Source: an uncultured Clostridia bacterium | GTDB taxonomy: Bacteria > Bacillota > Clostridia > Oscillospirales > CAG-382 | DNA: 7,272 nt | NCBI GenBank assembly: GCA_905235695.1 | Contig: CAJOMW010000046.1 | Location: 1-7,272, forward strand | Reading direction: 5' to 3' | Shown here: in pieces, positions 6,544 to 7,272 of the stretch | How positions within the stretch are numbered: the stretch's first letter is position 1 | How the letters are laid out: every line of letters starts with the position of its first letter | Translations under genes and position numbers: made by a program | The notes under the pieces: model-generated | Told to the model about the DNA's origin: nothing | Database searches by the model: none | The model's input: the letters and a program-made list of their open reading frames with translations, nothing else

Positions 6544-6722
6544 TTCGCACCTCTTTCTCTGCAGAACGGCATATATAATTCGGGGAATATAGTGCCCTTG
6601 CACAGGGCTTCGTCTATCGGAAAAGTCTCCGAAAAATCCGCTCTTTGTATCGGTACATAAGCAACAGCCAAAATTCTATTGCCGCCATTCATCTCTCTTA
6701 CGGCGTCCATTAAATCTTTCAT
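6540..6722 (-). CDS. cotJA: Spore coat-associated protein CotJA
   Basis: A 60-aa protein, first gene of the cotJ operon. In Bacillus it is needed for assembly of CotJC into the coat. The recognisable CotJA core is LAVAYVPIQ (18-26) followed by FPIDEALCKGTIFPELYMPF (34-53). It lacks the longer Pro-rich N-terminal part of some Bacillus homologues, and starts with a short charged helix instead. ATG 6722 has a strong Shine-Dalgarno AAAGGAG (6737-6731) at 8 nt. The stop overlaps the cotJB start as ATGA. Confident because sequence core and gene order cotJA-cotJB-cotJC agree. Confidence 0.92.
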   Translation of the reverse strand: MKDLMDAVREMNGGNRILAVAYVPIQRADFSETFPIDEALCKGTIFPELYMPFCRERGAK

Positions 6723-6754
6723 GGCTATTTCTCCTTTATTCTTATATAACTTTG

Positions 6755-6770
6755 GAGGGCGCGTGCCCTC
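6755..6770 (-). other. Stem-loop at the expected 5' end of the cotJ transcript
   Basis: Arms GAGGGC and GCCCTC with a 4-nt loop. No T-tract follows on either strand, so this is not a normal terminator. If the candidate promoter at 6776-6783 is right, the RNA would begin right at this hairpin, which could protect the 5' end or modulate cotJA translation. The stem lies 18 nt upstream of the cotJA Shine-Dalgarno and does not cover it. Confidence 0.45.
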
Positions 6771-6775
6771 GATAC

Positions 6776-6783
6776 ATTATATG
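6776..6783 (-). promoter_or_regulatory. Candidate cotJ promoter -10 element (sigma-E-like or sigma-A-like)
   Basis: Reads CATATAAT on the minus strand, 53 bp before cotJA. It resembles the sigma-E -10 consensus CATACANT (one mismatch among the fixed bases) and also contains TATAAT. Bacillus cotJ is sigma-E dependent, which favours the former. The -35 side is poor for either factor: the region 6790-6803 holds a small dyad TGCC-N6-GGCA instead. Tentative. Confidence 0.35.
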
Positions 6784-6848
6784 AGCAAGTGCCAAAAAGG
6801 GCATAGAGCAAAGCATAACATATAAACACAAAATTTTGCTGATTTCAT

Positions 6849-6877
6849 TTGACAAGGAAGTATAAGGCTTATATAAA
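6849..6877 (+). promoter_or_regulatory. Near-consensus sigma-A promoter reading rightward
   Basis: Perfect -35 TTGACA (6849-6854), 17-bp spacer, -10 TATAAA (6872-6877, five of six). Start predicted near 6884. It is divergent from cotJ and points into a gene-free stretch, so the product is either an RNA in this window or a gene beyond the right edge with a leader of nearly 400 nt or more. The spacer contains a dyad TATAAG-G-CTTATA (6861-6873) that overlaps the -10. Confidence 0.55.
6861..6873. repeat. Short dyad inside the rightward promoter
   Basis: TATAAG and CTTATA are exact inverted 6-bp arms around a single G. They sit between -35 and -10 and cover the first two -10 bases, the position of many repressor sites. 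Such A/T-rich dyads also arise by chance, so the operator role is only a suggestion. Confidence 0.35.
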
Positions 6878-6883
6878 TCAATA

Positions 6884-7272
6884 AGTATTGCTGCAAAGAA
6901 TGGGAAAGAGAAAATTTAACTAAAATAACAGAGCCGGAAAGTTATGATGGGGTGGCAGATTAAGAAAAACAGAGCATTTCGGAATCCCGGAATTATAGTC
7001 GAAAGAAAACTCGTATGCAGAAGAGCAGGGGAGACTTTAACATAATTAGCCATAGAATAAAGAAAAATCCATTAAAAAGCATTTTAACTCCACATTATGG
7101 CACATTATGGCGATTAAAAATTGAAAACACATAAATGTAAAAAAATATATATGGTAAAATTGCATAAATTACACAAATTTTGAGGTACATTAGATTTTTT
7201 TGGTTAAAACTTATATTTTACAATATCTTGTGTTTCGGTAAAATGAAAAAAAGCATATATTGTCAAAAAGCA
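6884..7272. other. Gene-free A/T-rich stretch, possibly a transcribed non-coding RNA or long leader
   Basis: No open frame of 60 codons and no recognisable tRNA, rRNA or riboswitch on either strand. The part from about 6884 to 7060 is purine-rich on the plus strand, in agreement with the direction of the promoter before it. From about 7060 rightward the sequence becomes very A/T-rich with homopolymer runs (such as T7 at 7195-7201) but no GC stem beside them. It ends at the window edge, so a gene may start beyond. Confidence 0.5.
7091..7110. repeat. Two tandem copies of CACATTATGG
   Basis: Exact 10-bp direct repeat with no gap, followed by CG. A 10-bp period equals about one helical turn, so two protein monomers could bind the same DNA face. 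Only two copies are present and no neighbouring gene explains them. Confidence 0.6.

Noticed and set aside
6944..7045. 33-codon open frame on the plus strand downstream of the rightward promoter, basic product beginning MMGWQIKKN
   Set aside because: Too short to judge, with only a partial GGAAAG upstream and no recognisable family. Noted because it lies 60 nt after a predicted transcription start; conservation would be needed to accept it.
7121..7151. TTGAAA with TATATA 19 bp later on the plus strand
   Set aside because: Spacing is too long and such pairs are expected by chance in a very A/T-rich stretch.
7261..7266. Perfect TTGACA on the minus strand at the right edge
   Set aside because: The hexamer 17 or 18 bp downstream is TTTTAC or TTTACC, a poor -10, and no gene follows within 500 bp.

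Overview
The window suggests a spore-forming, low-to-mid GC Firmicute of the class Clostridia, perhaps an uncultured gut lineage; the rank below class is inference. The reasons are a complete cotJABC spore-coat operon, a PdaA-type deacetylase typical of spore-cortex synthesis, Gram-positive style ribosome binding sites (AAAGGAG, GAGGTG, GGGAGGA), and separate secD and secF genes.

Layout, left to right. (1) 57-1546, plus strand: two overlapping genes for secreted polysaccharide deacetylases (NodB/CE4 fold). The first is PdaA-like with a degenerate metal motif (TFDAG); the second keeps the full TFDDG set. A 10-bp-stem hairpin at 1531-1555 overlaps the second stop codon and probably terminates transcription from both sides. 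(2) 1573-4045, minus strand: secD then secF, the proton-driven accessory pair of the Sec translocase, behind a near-consensus sigma-A promoter (TTGACT-N17-TATAAT). The promoter fixes the secD start at ATG 4045. SecF is enlarged by about 85 acidic residues in its first extracytoplasmic domain. (3) 4221-6722, minus strand: a tightly packed five-gene unit, cotJA-cotJB-cotJC, a DUF3343 small putative sulfur/selenium carrier, and a class V aminotransferase of the cysteine desulfurase family. Gaps are -4, +3, +23 and -4 nt, with an intrinsic terminator at the end. (4) 6723-7272: about 550 bp without a convincing gene. It holds a possible cotJ promoter and leader hairpin, a near-consensus sigma-A promoter pointing right (TTGACA-N17-TATAAA) with a dyad in its spacer, and a 10-bp tandem repeat.

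How they fit together: the deacetylases modify peptidoglycan, probably of the spore cortex. The CotJ proteins form an inner-coat or mother-cell layer with a manganese-catalase-like protein. SecDF supports export across the membrane and is an independent housekeeping unit. The least expected association is the sulfur/selenium mobilisation pair placed immediately downstream of cotJC in what looks like one transcript. No wholly new system is evident; the best leads are this operon fusion, the apparent internal duplication in SecF, and the promoter that drives an apparently non-coding region at the right edge.
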